Assembly: GCA_900757655.1 (NCBI GenBank)
Contig: CAAEOT010000020.1
Coordinates: 9,786 to 73,785 of the forward strand
DNA length: 64,000 nt
Origin: an uncultured Oscillospiraceae bacterium
GTDB lineage: Bacteria > Bacillota > Clostridia > Oscillospirales > Oscillospiraceae
Direction of reading: 5' to 3'
Under the pieces are notes generated by a model. It did not search any database. It was not told the origin of the DNA and saw only the letters and a program-made list of their open reading frames with translations. Below are positions 1 to 7,937 of the stretch, one piece after another (the stretch's first letter is position 1; every line of letters starts with the position of its first letter). Made by a program: the position numbers and the translations under genes.

Positions 1-470
1 TCGGGCTCATGCCGGCGTTTTATCAGGGCTTCTTCCTCGCGCCGACCGTGACGGCCGGCGCGCTCAAGGGCGCGGTGTTCGCGGCGAACGTCTACGAGCG
101 GCTGGGCTTTCGCTGCATCCCGAACGCGGCCGAGCCGCGGCACGACATCATCCAGTGCGTGGAGCTCGGCTCGCCGGAGCGCATGGTCGCCTTCTGCAAG
201 GGCATTCAGGCGGCCGCACCCGTGGACAGCTATGTCGACCCCATCCCCTGGGCCATGCCGGGTTACGACTCGGAGGTCATCATGGCCGCCGGCGCGTTCG
301 TGCAGGGCTCGTCCATTGAACTCTCGGCCGACGGGCCGATCCGCCCGCCCTACGCCGTGTATTTTCAGGGCGGCCTGACATGGTATCACGCAAAACTCGG
401 CATCCTCATGAGCCTGCAGAAGCTCGTGGATGCCGGTCTCGTTACACTTGATCAACTGGAGGAGAAATAA
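1..470 (+). CDS. Methionine gamma-lyase family protein (aluminium resistance protein family), C-terminal part
   Basis: The reading frame is open from the window edge to the TAA at 468-470, so this is the last ~155 residues of a gene that starts upstream; the ATG at 9 is internal. The sequence resembles the C-terminal third of the PLP-dependent methionine gamma-lyase/aluminium resistance family (Pfam Met_gamma_lyase, YnbB-like), with the typical YVDPIPWAMPGYDSEVIMAAG stretch split over the middle and the GSSIELSADGPIRPPY segment. In that family PLP-dependent C-S lyase chemistry is assumed, but the exact substrate is not settled. The PLP lysine lies outside the window. The EamA transporter starts 3 bp after the stop, so the two are co-transcribed. 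Confidence 0.82.
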   Translation, partial: GLMPAFYQGFFLAPTVTAGALKGAVFAANVYERLGFRCIPNAAEPRHDIIQCVELGSPERMVAFCKGIQAAAPVDSYVDPIPWAMPGYDSEVIMAAGAFVQGSSIELSADGPIRPPYAVYFQGGLTWYHAKLGILMSLQKLVDAGLVTLDQLEEK

Positions 471-473
471 AGT

Positions 474-1397
474 ATGTGGTTCTGGCTTTCCCTGATTGCC
501 CTGCTGTGCTGGTCGGGCTCGGATCTGTTTTCAAAAATCGGCTGCCGCGACGCGGACGACAAGCTCGCGCACCTGAAGATGGTCATCGCCGTCGGCGTCG
601 TCATGGGTCTGCATGCGGCGTATGAGATCTTCATCGGCGGCGTGAGCATCTCGTGGCACGTCATCTGGACGTACCTGCCCGTGTCGCTGCTGTACATCGT
701 GTCGATGGCGCTCGGCTATATCGGCCTGCGCTATATTGAGCTGTCCATCTCGTCGCCGATCTGCAACGCCTCCGGCGCGGTGGTGGCCGTGCTGTACCTG
801 TGCTTCGGCGGGCTGGACGAGGACCTCAGCGGCGGCATGCGCGTCATGGCGCTGGCTGCCGTGGCGCTCGTGTGTCTGGGCGTGATCGGGCTCGGCGTGG
901 TCGAGTCGCGCGAGGATGACGAGCTGCGCCGCGCGCGCCAGGCGGCCTCGAACTACCGCTATGCCAAGAGCTGGCTCGCCCTCGCGCTGCCGGTGGCCTA
1001 CTGTCTGCTCGACGCGGCCGGCACGTTCGCCGACAGTCTCGTGCTCAGAAGCCTCGACCCGGACTCGGCCAACTGCGCGTATGAGCTGACGTTCCTGTTT
1101 GCGGCCGTGGTGTCGTTCGTGTATGTCAAGTTCTTCCGGCACGACCGCTTCCAGCCCAAGCGCGAGGCGCCGAAATATATCGGCGCGCTCTTTGAGACGG
1201 CCGGTCAGTTCGCATACATCTACGCCATTGCAGACGAGGACCACGTCATGTACGCCGCGCCCATCATCGCGGCCTACTGCGCAGCGTCCGTGCTCTGGAG
1301 CCGCATCTTCCTGCGCGAGAAGCTCTCGTGGCGGCACTATCTCATGCTGGTGCTGATCGTCATCGGCATCGTGCTGCTCGGCATCCTTGACCTGTAA
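474..1397 (+). CDS. EamA/DMT-family membrane transporter
   Basis: A 307-residue, very hydrophobic protein with about ten membrane segments in two halves, the layout of the drug/metabolite transporter (EamA) family. The first segment starts at the N-terminus (WFWLSLIALLCWSGSDLFSK) and the protein ends in a strongly hydrophobic helix (LMLVLIVIGIVLLGILDL). A charged cytoplasmic loop near residues 145-160 separates the halves. The ATG at 474 is preceded by GGAGGAG inside the end of the previous gene, only 3 bp away, so translation is probably coupled to the lyase-family gene. Substrate cannot be read from sequence; export of an amino acid or metabolite linked to the lyase is a guess. Confidence 0.8.
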   Translation: MWFWLSLIALLCWSGSDLFSKIGCRDADDKLAHLKMVIAVGVVMGLHAAYEIFIGGVSISWHVIWTYLPVSLLYIVSMALGYIGLRYIELSISSPICNASGAVVAVLYLCFGGLDEDLSGGMRVMALAAVALVCLGVIGLGVVESREDDELRRARQAASNYRYAKSWLALALPVAYCLLDAAGTFADSLVLRSLDPDSANCAYELTFLFAAVVSFVYVKFFRHDRFQPKREAPKYIGALFETAGQFAYIYAIADEDHVMYAAPIIAAYCAASVLWSRIFLREKLSWRHYLMLVLIVIGIVLLGILDL

Positions 1398-1411
1398 GCG
1401 TTGATCAAACC

Positions 1412-1438
1412 CGCGGCCGCCCCGATCGGGCGGCCGCG
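1412..1438. repeat. 27-bp GC-rich palindrome, copy 1
   Basis: A 27-base self-complementary hairpin (GC-rich arms around CGATC) that recurs with identical sequence at 1561-1587. It lies just after the EamA stop. The 320-bp gap 1398-1717 holds this, a second hairpin, copy 2 and the promoter of the next gene; no coding sequence is convincing there. Confidence 0.8.
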
Positions 1439-1440
1439 CA

Positions 1441-1466
1441 AAAGCCCTGACCCGTCAGGGCTTTGC
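1441..1466 (+). terminator. Hairpin downstream of the EamA gene
   Basis: Inverted repeat AAAGCCCTGA / TCAGGGCTTT with a 4-base loop. The right arm supplies three Ts, followed by G, so it is a modest rho-independent terminator; together with the palindrome at 1412 it would form two adjacent hairpins. Confidence 0.5.
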
Positions 1467-1560
1467 GCATGAGACTGGATTCGAGGCGGGCCTTGCCCCC
1501 TCGAGCTCCCCCGCTGCTCTGTCCGCTTTCCACTACGGCGCGGATTTTCGGCCTGTCCCA

Positions 1561-1591
1561 CGCGGCCGCCCCGATCGGGCGGCCGCGTTTT
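1561..1591 (+). terminator. 27-bp GC-rich palindrome, copy 2, followed by TTTT
   Basis: Same 27 bases as at 1412-1438, here followed directly by TTTT, so this copy could act as a terminator. Having two identical copies 149 bp apart is unusual. Confidence 0.6.
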
Positions 1592-1624
1592 GGCACAAAT
1601 ATTTGTCAAGTGTGTAACGGCGGC

Positions 1625-1652
1625 TTGCAATTGACCGTTTGTCTGGTATAAT
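1625..1652 (+). promoter_or_regulatory. Promoter of the SNF-type transporter gene
   Basis: TTGCAA, 16-bp spacer, perfect TATAAT. It lies 66 bp upstream of the GTG start of the transporter gene. Confidence 0.75.
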
Positions 1653-1717
1653 GATGGCAAATCTGCGCCTTTCGGCGCGGTATTTCGGGAGAAATGTGAA
1701 AAATCAGGAGGGATCTC

Positions 1718-3187
1718 GTGGATACGGAAATCAAATCCAAACGCGGCGGCTGGGGCAGCAACTTCGGCTTCCTCATGGCCTCGATCGGCTCGGCCGTCGG
1801 CCTCGGCAACATCTGGGGCTTCCCGTATAAAATGGGCAAGAGCGGCGGTGCCGTGTTCCTGCTGCTGTATCTCGTGCTTGTCGTGCTCGTGGGCGTGACG
1901 GTCATGCTCGGTGAGCTCGCGCTCGGCCGCCGCAGCGGCAAGAGCGCCGTGAGCACCTACCGCAGCCTGTCGAAGAAGTACACCTGGCTCGGCTATGCGG
2001 GCATCGTGTGCGGCTTTTGCATCATGTGCTTTTACTTCGTGCTCGGCGGCATCGTCCTGCGCTACGCCGCCGGCTACTTTCTGGCCATCTTCGGCGGGAG
2101 CGAGTTTGCCTGGTCCGGCCAGGGCACGGGCTTTTTCGGCTATTTTCTGACGGATACGAACAGCATGATCCTGTTTTTCGTGCTCTATATCCTGCTCAAC
2201 ATCCTCGTCGTGTCCGGCGGTGTGCAGGGCGGCATCGAAAAGTTCTGCAACGTCGGCATGCCGGCGCTGTTCTGCCTGCTCGTGTTCATCATCCTCTACA
2301 TCGCGTGCCAGCCCGGCGCGGCCGAGGGCTACAGGTTCATGTTCAGCCCCGACTTCTCCGTGTTCAGCAATCCGGACATCGGCTTCGGCCGCGTGCTCAA
2401 GAGTGCTGCCGGGCAGATGTTCTTCTCGCTGTCGATCGGCCTCGGCGTCATGATGACCTACGGCTCCTATCTCGGCAAGCAGGAGCACCTGCAGCGCAAC
2501 GCGCTCATCGTCTGCGGCGCGGACACGCTCATCGCGCTCATGGCCGGCATGGCCGTCATGCCCGCCTGCTCCGCCTTCGGCGTGGAGTACGGCGCCGGCC
2601 CCGGATTGTTGTTCGCCTCGATGCAGACGGTATTCGCCCACATGGGCAGCGTCGGCAATTTCATCGGCTTCCTGTTTTACCTGCTCGTGCTGATCGCGGC
2701 GCTCACGTCGTCGATCTCCATGCTCGAGCTGTGCACGGCCTACGCCGTCGATAAGCAGCTCGACAAGGGCCTCACGCCCAAACGCGCCAAGCACACGGCC
2801 AGCGTCGCGGCGCTCGTGTTCGTGGCGGGCTCGCTCGTCGCGCTCGATGGGCTGGGCGCGGGCGTTGCCGGCGGCGCCGCCGTCGAGACACCGGCCACCC
2901 TGTTCGGCCTGAGCGTACACGGGTGGAACGACTGCTGGCTCGACCTGTACGACATGATCGCCGAGGGCATCCTCATGCCGCTCGGCGCGCTCGTGATGAC
3001 GATCCTCATCGGCTGGGTGCTCAAGCCCGAGGTCGTGCAGCTCGAGTGCGAGCAGAGCGGCGTGAAGTACCGCGCCGCCGGTTACTTCAAGGTCTGCTTC
3101 AAGTTCATCGTGCCGGTGCTGCTTGCGTTCATCCTCTTCTGCCAGCTCATCGACTTCTTCGGCCTGAAGATCCCCGGCCTGAGCTGA
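1718..3187 (+). CDS. Sodium-dependent transporter, SNF (neurotransmitter:sodium symporter) family
   Basis: 489 residues, the usual length for bacterial SNF/NSS proteins such as LeuT and TnaT. The first helix carries the family hallmark (FGFLMASIGSAVGLGNIWGF, residues ~12-31) which forms the Na+ and substrate site with unwound glycine residues, followed by the GGAVFLLLYL second helix; about 12 membrane segments follow. It imports an amino acid or related amine using the sodium gradient; which one cannot be told. The start is GTG at 1718 with AGGAGGG eight bases upstream. Transcribed alone from the promoter at 1625 with a hairpin terminator after it. Confidence 0.9.
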   Translation: MDTEIKSKRGGWGSNFGFLMASIGSAVGLGNIWGFPYKMGKSGGAVFLLLYLVLVVLVGVTVMLGELALGRRSGKSAVSTYRSLSKKYTWLGYAGIVCGFCIMCFYFVLGGIVLRYAAGYFLAIFGGSEFAWSGQGTGFFGYFLTDTNSMILFFVLYILLNILVVSGGVQGGIEKFCNVGMPALFCLLVFIILYIACQPGAAEGYRFMFSPDFSVFSNPDIGFGRVLKSAAGQMFFSLSIGLGVMMTYGSYLGKQEHLQRNALIVCGADTLIALMAGMAVMPACSAFGVEYGAGPGLLFASMQTVFAHMGSVGNFIGFLFYLLVLIAALTSSISMLELCTAYAVDKQLDKGLTPKRAKHTASVAALVFVAGSLVALDGLGAGVAGGAAVETPATLFGLSVHGWNDCWLDLYDMIAEGILMPLGALVMTILIGWVLKPEVVQLECEQSGVKYRAAGYFKVCFKFIVPVLLAFILFCQLIDFFGLKIPGLS

Positions 3188-3208
3188 CCCCCGCATCATG
3201 AAAAGCTC

Positions 3209-3248
3209 CGTCAGCGTCTGCCCCAACGGGCGGGCGCTGACATTTTTA
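3209..3248 (+). terminator. Terminator after the SNF transporter gene
   Basis: Inverted repeat with outer arms GTCAGCG / CGCTGAC and inner CTGCCC / GGGCGG, followed by ATTTTTAT. Ends the single-gene transcript. Confidence 0.7.
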
Positions 3249-3257
3249 TAACCCTTG

Positions 3258-3286
3258 TTGAAAAAGCGAAAATGCTCTGCTATACT
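3258..3286 (+). promoter_or_regulatory. Promoter of azlCD
   Basis: TTGAAA, 17-bp spacer, TATACT; about 40 bp upstream of the azlC ATG. Confidence 0.75.
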
Positions 3287-3326
3287 GGGCTCCACCGCCA
3301 TTTTCGTCCGAAAGGAGCGCTGCGCC

Positions 3327-4031
3327 ATGCGCAAGACGGCCGTCTACGCCTTCCATCACTCGATCCCGATCCTGATCGGCTTCTTCCCCGTCGGCATCGC
3401 CTACGGGCTGCTCATGCAGCAGGCGGGCTACAATTTCCTGTGGTCGGTCGCGTGCAGTCTGTTCGTGCTGGCGGGTTCGCTGCAGTTTCTGATGGTCACG
3501 TTCTTTGCCGGCGGCGTGTCGCTCGCCACGGTGGCCGTGCTGGCGCTGCTGCTCAACAGCCGCCACATTTTCTACGGCCTGTCGTTCATCGACAAGTTCC
3601 GTTCCTTCGGCCCGTGGCGCTGGTTTCTGATTTATTCGCTGTGCGACGAGAACTATTCGCTGCACTGCTCGCACGATTTCGGCCCCGACGTCAATGAGAA
3701 GTGGGCCTACGTGCTCACGGCCGCGTTCGTGACGTTTTACTGGGTCGCGCTGTCCATGCTCGGCGGGCTCGTCGGCTCGCTCATCCCGTTCGACACCACG
3801 GGCATCGACTTTGCGCTCACGGCGCTGTTCACGGTCATCGTGGTCGATCAGCTGCGCGGTGCGCGCACGCGCATCCCCGCCGTGGTCGCCGCGGTGTCGA
3901 GCATCGGCGCGCTGCTGCTGCTCGGGCCGGACAGGTTCCTGCTGCCGTCCCTGCTCGTGACGGTCGCGGCGCTCACGCTGCTGCGTCCGGTGCTCGAGCC
4001 GAAGTATGCCGAAGGAGGTGCCGCCGTATGA
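3327..4031 (+). CDS. azlC: AzlC family branched-chain amino acid exporter subunit
   Basis: A 234-residue membrane protein of the AzlC family (large subunit of the AzlCD/YgaZH exporter of branched-chain amino acids and analogues). The N-terminal helix with IPILIGFFPVGIAYG (residues ~13-27) and the GGSLQFL-like helix are typical. ATG 3327 is chosen because AAAGGAG lies nine bases upstream; the frame is open further upstream but only through the promoter. The stop overlaps the azlD start (ATGA), so the two subunits are translationally coupled. Role in leucine or valine-analogue export is family knowledge; the specificity here is not visible. Confidence 0.88.
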   Translation: MRKTAVYAFHHSIPILIGFFPVGIAYGLLMQQAGYNFLWSVACSLFVLAGSLQFLMVTFFAGGVSLATVAVLALLLNSRHIFYGLSFIDKFRSFGPWRWFLIYSLCDENYSLHCSHDFGPDVNEKWAYVLTAAFVTFYWVALSMLGGLVGSLIPFDTTGIDFALTALFTVIVVDQLRGARTRIPAVVAAVSSIGALLLLGPDRFLLPSLLVTVAALTLLRPVLEPKYAEGGAAV

Positions 4032-4357
4032 CCCTCTCCGTCGGACAGAGCATCGCCATCATTGCAGTCTGCGCCGCATGCACGTTTTTGGAGCGCTGGC
4101 TGCCGTGGCTGCTGTTCGGCCGCCGCGCCGTGCCGAAGGTCGTGGAGTACCTCGGCAAAATTCTGCCCATGGCCGTCATGGTCTCGCTGCTGGTCTACTG
4201 TCTGCGCGGGATGCAGTTCAGCTCCGCCGGGGCGTGGGTGCCGCAGGTCATCGCCGTCGGCGTGACGGCGGGGCTGCACTGGTGGCGGCGCAGCACGCTG
4301 CTGAGCATCGCCGCCGGCACCGTGTGCTACATGCTGCTCGTGCAGCTCGTCTTTTGA
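4028..4357 (+). CDS. azlD: AzlD family branched-chain amino acid transport protein
   Basis: A 109-residue protein with about four membrane helices, the size and pattern of the small AzlD partner (CTFLERWLPWLLFGRR near residues 17-32 is the family signature). It starts within the last codon of azlC (ATGA overlap) and has AAGGAGG seven bases upstream inside azlC. Expected to form the heteromeric exporter with AzlC in the cytoplasmic membrane. Confidence 0.88.
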   Translation: MTLSVGQSIAIIAVCAACTFLERWLPWLLFGRRAVPKVVEYLGKILPMAVMVSLLVYCLRGMQFSSAGAWVPQVIAVGVTAGLHWWRRSTLLSIAAGTVCYMLLVQLVF

Positions 4358-4362
4358 TGCCA

Positions 4363-4395
4363 AACCGGGCGTCCCGACTGGGAAGCCCGGTTTTC
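4363..4395 (+). terminator. Terminator after azlCD
   Basis: AACCGGGC / GCCCGGTT outer arms with an inner GTCCC/GGGA hairpin, followed by TTTTC. Confidence 0.75.
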
Positions 4396-4397
4396 GG

Positions 4398-4426
4398 TTG
4401 CACTTTTCCTGCATATCCGTTATAAT
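4398..4426 (+). promoter_or_regulatory. Promoter of the YbhN-type membrane protein gene
   Basis: TTGCAC, 17-bp spacer, perfect TATAAT, 42 bp upstream of the ATG at 4469. Confidence 0.75.
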
Positions 4427-4468
4427 ATAAGGTCTGAAAAGGAACTTCTCCTGCAGCGAGGTCTGCCC

Positions 4469-5506
4469 ATGAAACATGACAAGAAAAAACAATGGCTCTC
4501 GATCGGCCTGCTGACGCTCGGCGCGGCGGCGCTGGCGGTGTTTGCCGCCGCAACGCTCGACGCCGGCGACGTGCGCGCCTCGCTCGCGGCGCTGCTGCCG
4601 GGCTGGACGGCCGCGATCGTGGGGTGCATGCTGCTGTACTACCTGTGCGACGCGCTCAAGTATCAGCTCATCACGCGCGCGTTCGGCTGCGCGCAGCCGC
4701 TCGGTGACAGCATCGACACGTCGATGATCGGCTTCTTCTACTCGGCCGTGACGCCCGCAGCCGCAGGCGGCCAGCCGTTTCAGGTACTGCACATGCACCA
4801 CCGCGGCATCCCGACCGGCACGGCCACATCCGTCATCTGCACGACGTACTGCCTGTGGAATGTTGCGCTCGTGACGCTCGGCATCGTGGGCATGTGCCTG
4901 TGCGGCGGCAAGCTCGCAGCGCAGAGCGCGGCGTGGATCCCCGTGCTGGCGCTGGGGCTGCTCGTGCACGCGGGGCTGCTGACGCTCGTGCTGCTCTCGG
5001 CCATTTTCCCGAAGCCGATGTCCGCATTCGGCACGGCGTGCATCCGCTGGCTGTACCGGCGCCGCCCGTTCGTCCGCCGGGGCGCGGACCCCGAGGCGGC
5101 CGCCGGGAAATGGTGCGGCTTCGTGGCGGAGTATCACGACGCGTTCGCCGCCGGCATCCGGCACCGCGGCAAGCTCGCCGGCGCGCTCGCGCTTGCACTG
5201 GGGCAGTGCACGGCGTACATGTCGGTCGCTTACTGCACGTACCGCGGCTTCGGTCTGCACGGCGTGCCGTTCTGGCAGGTCACGGGCACGCAGGTGCTGC
5301 TGTACATCGGGGCGAGCTGCTTTCCCATGCCGGGCGCGTCCGGCGCAAGCGAGGGCACATTCTATCTCGCCTTCTCGCCGCTGTTCGGCGACTATCTGAC
5401 GACCGCCATGCTCATCTGGCGGCTGGCGTCGTACTATCTCACGATCGTACTGGGCTACATCGCCGTCGTGGCCGAGCGCGTGACGCTGCGCCGCGCCGAG
5501 GAATGA
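4469..5506 (+). CDS. Lysylphosphatidylglycerol synthase transmembrane-domain (YbhN/UPF0104) family protein
   Basis: 345 residues with about eight membrane helices and the features of the LPG_synthase_TM family: the AVTPAAAGGQPFQ segment near residues 93-105 and the FPMPGASGASEGTF segment near residues 288-301. Full-length MprF has the same membrane part fused to a cytosolic aminoacyl-transferase domain; here that domain is absent, so this is the flippase-like part alone. Such proteins are thought to move lipids or lipid-linked molecules across the membrane. Monocistronic between its own promoter and a hairpin terminator. Confidence 0.85.
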   Translation: MKHDKKKQWLSIGLLTLGAAALAVFAAATLDAGDVRASLAALLPGWTAAIVGCMLLYYLCDALKYQLITRAFGCAQPLGDSIDTSMIGFFYSAVTPAAAGGQPFQVLHMHHRGIPTGTATSVICTTYCLWNVALVTLGIVGMCLCGGKLAAQSAAWIPVLALGLLVHAGLLTLVLLSAIFPKPMSAFGTACIRWLYRRRPFVRRGADPEAAAGKWCGFVAEYHDAFAAGIRHRGKLAGALALALGQCTAYMSVAYCTYRGFGLHGVPFWQVTGTQVLLYIGASCFPMPGASGASEGTFYLAFSPLFGDYLTTAMLIWRLASYYLTIVLGYIAVVAERVTLRRAEE

Positions 5507-5540
5507 ACGGGCGCCCGCCGACGGAGAAACGGAAAAAGCA

Positions 5541-5576
5541 AAAGCGACAGTTCTCATCCGGAACTGCCGCTTTTTT
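5541..5576 (+). terminator. Terminator after the YbhN-type gene
   Basis: AAGCGACAGTTC / GAACTGCCGCTT arms (one mismatch) followed by TTTTTT. It abuts the 3' end of the oppositely oriented tRNA gene. Confidence 0.75.
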
Positions 5577-5662
5577 GGTGCCGGCGGCGGGGCTCGAACC
5601 CGCACGGTGCTGCCACCGAGGGATTTTAAGTCCCTTGCGTCTGCCTGTTTCGCCACGCCGGC
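5576..5662 (-). tRNA. tRNA-Leu (anticodon UAA)
   Basis: On the minus strand a full cloverleaf is visible: acceptor GCCGGCG pairing with CGCCGGC, D-arm GTGGCGAAACAGGCAGAC, anticodon stem AGGGA/TCCCT around the loop CTTAAAA (anticodon TAA), a long variable arm of the class II type, T-arm GCGGGTTCGAGCCCCGC, discriminator A and an encoded CCA. The long variable arm supports Leu. The gap 5507-5874 holds only this gene, the upstream terminator and the recJ promoter. Confidence 0.97.
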
Positions 5663-5794
5663 ACGCTCCGTCACATCGTACCACCGCAGCCAACACCTGT
5701 CAAGCGCAGGAAATCCGGCGCCCGCCGCGCGCGCACATCATCCGATCTGTTCGGCAAATCCGCGCGCCCGCCGCCGATACCCGACACGCCCCTC

Positions 5795-5823
5795 TTGCAT
5801 CCCGCCAAAAAATTTGATAAAAT
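5795..5823 (+). promoter_or_regulatory. Promoter of the recJ operon
   Basis: TTGCAT, 17-bp spacer, TAAAAT; 51 bp upstream of the recJ ATG. It reads away from the tRNA gene. Confidence 0.7.
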
Positions 5824-5874
5824 AATAAATTATTTCTATAGGTATCGTTTTGGGATTCGAGGCACATTGCACTT

Positions 5875-7890
5875 ATGAAATACCGCAACTGGCAAATTCC
5901 ATATACAGCGCCGCAGCCGCCGGAAGCATTGCTGCGCGCGGGCTACTCGCCGCTGCTGGCGGTGCTGCTGGCCCTGCGCGGGTATGCCGACCCAGGGCAG
6001 GCGCGCGCCTTTCTCAGCGGCGGCGACCAGAGCGTGTTCGACCCCATGCTCCTGCAGGACATGGACAAGGCCGTCGCGCGCATCCGCGCCGCCATCGAGC
6101 GCCGGGAAAACGTGGCCGTGTTCGGCGACTATGACGTCGACGGCATCACGTCCACGTGCGTGCTCACGGACTATCTGCGCCGCCGCGGCGTGCCCGTGCA
6201 CCCGTACATCCCCGACCGCATCGAGGAGGGCTACGGCCTGAACATGGACGCGATCACGAGCCTCCAGCGCGCCAACGACATCACGCTCATCATCACCGTT
6301 GACTGTGGCATCACCGCCATCGACGAGACAAACTACGCCCTGCAGCGCGGCATCGACATGGTCATCACCGACCACCACGAGTGCAGCGGGCAGGCGATCC
6401 CGAACGCTGTGGCCGTCGTGGACCCGAAGCGCCCCGGCTCGGAGTATCCGAACAGCGGGCTCGCGGGCGTGGGCGTGGCGTATAAGCTCCTGTGCGCGCT
6501 CGAGGGCAACAGTGACCGGGTCCTGCGCGATTACGGTGACCTGGTCGCCATCGGCACGGTGGCGGACGTCATGCCCCTCACGGGCGAGAACCGCTACCTT
6601 GTGGCGCAGGGACTGGCGCAGATCAACGCCCGCCCCCGGCCGGGCATCCGCGCACTGCTGCACGAGTGCGGCGCCGAGGGCCGCACCGTCACGGCCACGA
6701 CCATCGGCTTCACGCTCGCGCCGCGCATCAACGCGGCCGGCCGTCTGGGCAAGACGGCCGTCGCGGCGCTGCTGCTGCTGACACAGGACGACCAGGATGC
6801 CGACCGCTACGCCGCCGGGCTCTGCCAGCTCAACCGCGAGCGGCAGGCGCTCGAGCAGCAGATCTGGGAGGAGGCCTCGGCCATCGCGTGCCGCTACCCG
6901 CCGCGGATGCCGCTCGTGCTCGCGAGCGACTCGTGGCACCAGGGCGTGATCGGCATCGCCGCCTCGCGCCTGAGCGAGGAATTTCACCTGCCGACGATCA
7001 TGATCTGCTGCGACGGCGAGCGCGGCAAGGGCTCGTGCCGCAGCTTCGGCGGCTTCAACCTGTACAACGCCCTGAGCGCCTGCTCGGAGTATCTCGAGGG
7101 CTTCGGCGGCCACGCGCTGGCGGCCGGGCTGACGATCCGGCGCGAGAATATCGACCGCTTCCGCCGCGCGCTCGGCGAGTATTACCGCCAGAACCCGGCC
7201 GATGACCTGCCGGAGCTCACGTGCGACCTGCGCGTGAACGATCCGCACCTGCTGACCATGCCGTGCATCGAGTCGCTCGACGCGCTCGAGCCGTGCGGCA
7301 ACGGCAATCCCAAGCCTCTGCTGTGCATCACGGGCGCGCGGCTCGTCAACGCCGTGCCCATCGGCGGCGGCCGCCACCTGCGGCTGCATTTTGCCAAGGG
7401 CGGGTATAATTATGCCGGCATCTTCTTCTCCTGCACCCCGGCAGAGCTGGGCGTGCGCATCGGCCAGTGGGTGGACGTGGCCTTCACGCCGCAGATCAAT
7501 GAATTCCGCGGCCGCCGCAGCGTGCAGCTGCTCGTGACGGACGTGCGCCCGAGTGACCCGCTGCCCCTGTGCCGCGCGCTGCTGAAAAATCAGTGCATCC
7601 CCGCGTGGGACACGGTGGACCTCTACCCCCTGCGCGCGGACTTTGCCGTGGCGTGGCGGTGGCTGAGCGCGCCGGTGTCCTTCCCGCTCGGGGAGCTGCC
7701 CGCGCGCGCGCCCATGCGGCCGGAGAAGTTTTGCGTGTGCCTGCGCGTCATGGCCGAGATGGGGCTCGCCGCCGTGGACTTTGACGGCGAAACGCTGCGC
7801 CTGCGCCCGCTGCCGACGAGCGGCAAGGTGGATCTCGGCGCATCGAAGCTGCTGCAGGCTCTCCGCGAGCGCCGCCAGAGCCTGCTATGA
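5875..7890 (+). CDS. recJ: Single-stranded-DNA-specific 5'-3' exonuclease RecJ
   Basis: 671 residues. DHH-family metal-binding motifs appear in order: GDYDVDG (residues ~83-89), VDCGI (~143), ITDHHE (~162-167), followed by the DHHA1 domain with the GGH motif (FGGHALAAG near residues 410-418) and an OB-like C-terminal part. RecJ degrades single-stranded DNA 5' to 3' in mismatch and recombination repair. It is longer than E. coli RecJ (577) owing to a C-terminal extension, as common in Firmicutes. First gene of an operon with relA, dtd and an MBL hydrolase; relA starts 47 bp downstream. Confidence 0.95.
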   Translation: MKYRNWQIPYTAPQPPEALLRAGYSPLLAVLLALRGYADPGQARAFLSGGDQSVFDPMLLQDMDKAVARIRAAIERRENVAVFGDYDVDGITSTCVLTDYLRRRGVPVHPYIPDRIEEGYGLNMDAITSLQRANDITLIITVDCGITAIDETNYALQRGIDMVITDHHECSGQAIPNAVAVVDPKRPGSEYPNSGLAGVGVAYKLLCALEGNSDRVLRDYGDLVAIGTVADVMPLTGENRYLVAQGLAQINARPRPGIRALLHECGAEGRTVTATTIGFTLAPRINAAGRLGKTAVAALLLLTQDDQDADRYAAGLCQLNRERQALEQQIWEEASAIACRYPPRMPLVLASDSWHQGVIGIAASRLSEEFHLPTIMICCDGERGKGSCRSFGGFNLYNALSACSEYLEGFGGHALAAGLTIRRENIDRFRRALGEYYRQNPADDLPELTCDLRVNDPHLLTMPCIESLDALEPCGNGNPKPLLCITGARLVNAVPIGGGRHLRLHFAKGGYNYAGIFFSCTPAELGVRIGQWVDVAFTPQINEFRGRRSVQLLVTDVRPSDPLPLCRALLKNQCIPAWDTVDLYPLRADFAVAWRWLSAPVSFPLGELPARAPMRPEKFCVCLRVMAEMGLAAVDFDGETLRLRPLPTSGKVDLGASKLLQALRERRQSLL

Positions 7891-7937
7891 ATCCCTTTCA
7901 AAAAATCCCCATTCCGTTCCGGAAAGGAGCTGTCCCT

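Noticed and set aside
1405..1596. 63-codon minus-strand ORF across the two palindromes
   Set aside because: It runs through hairpins and a terminator, has no ribosome site, and its residues mirror the repeat.
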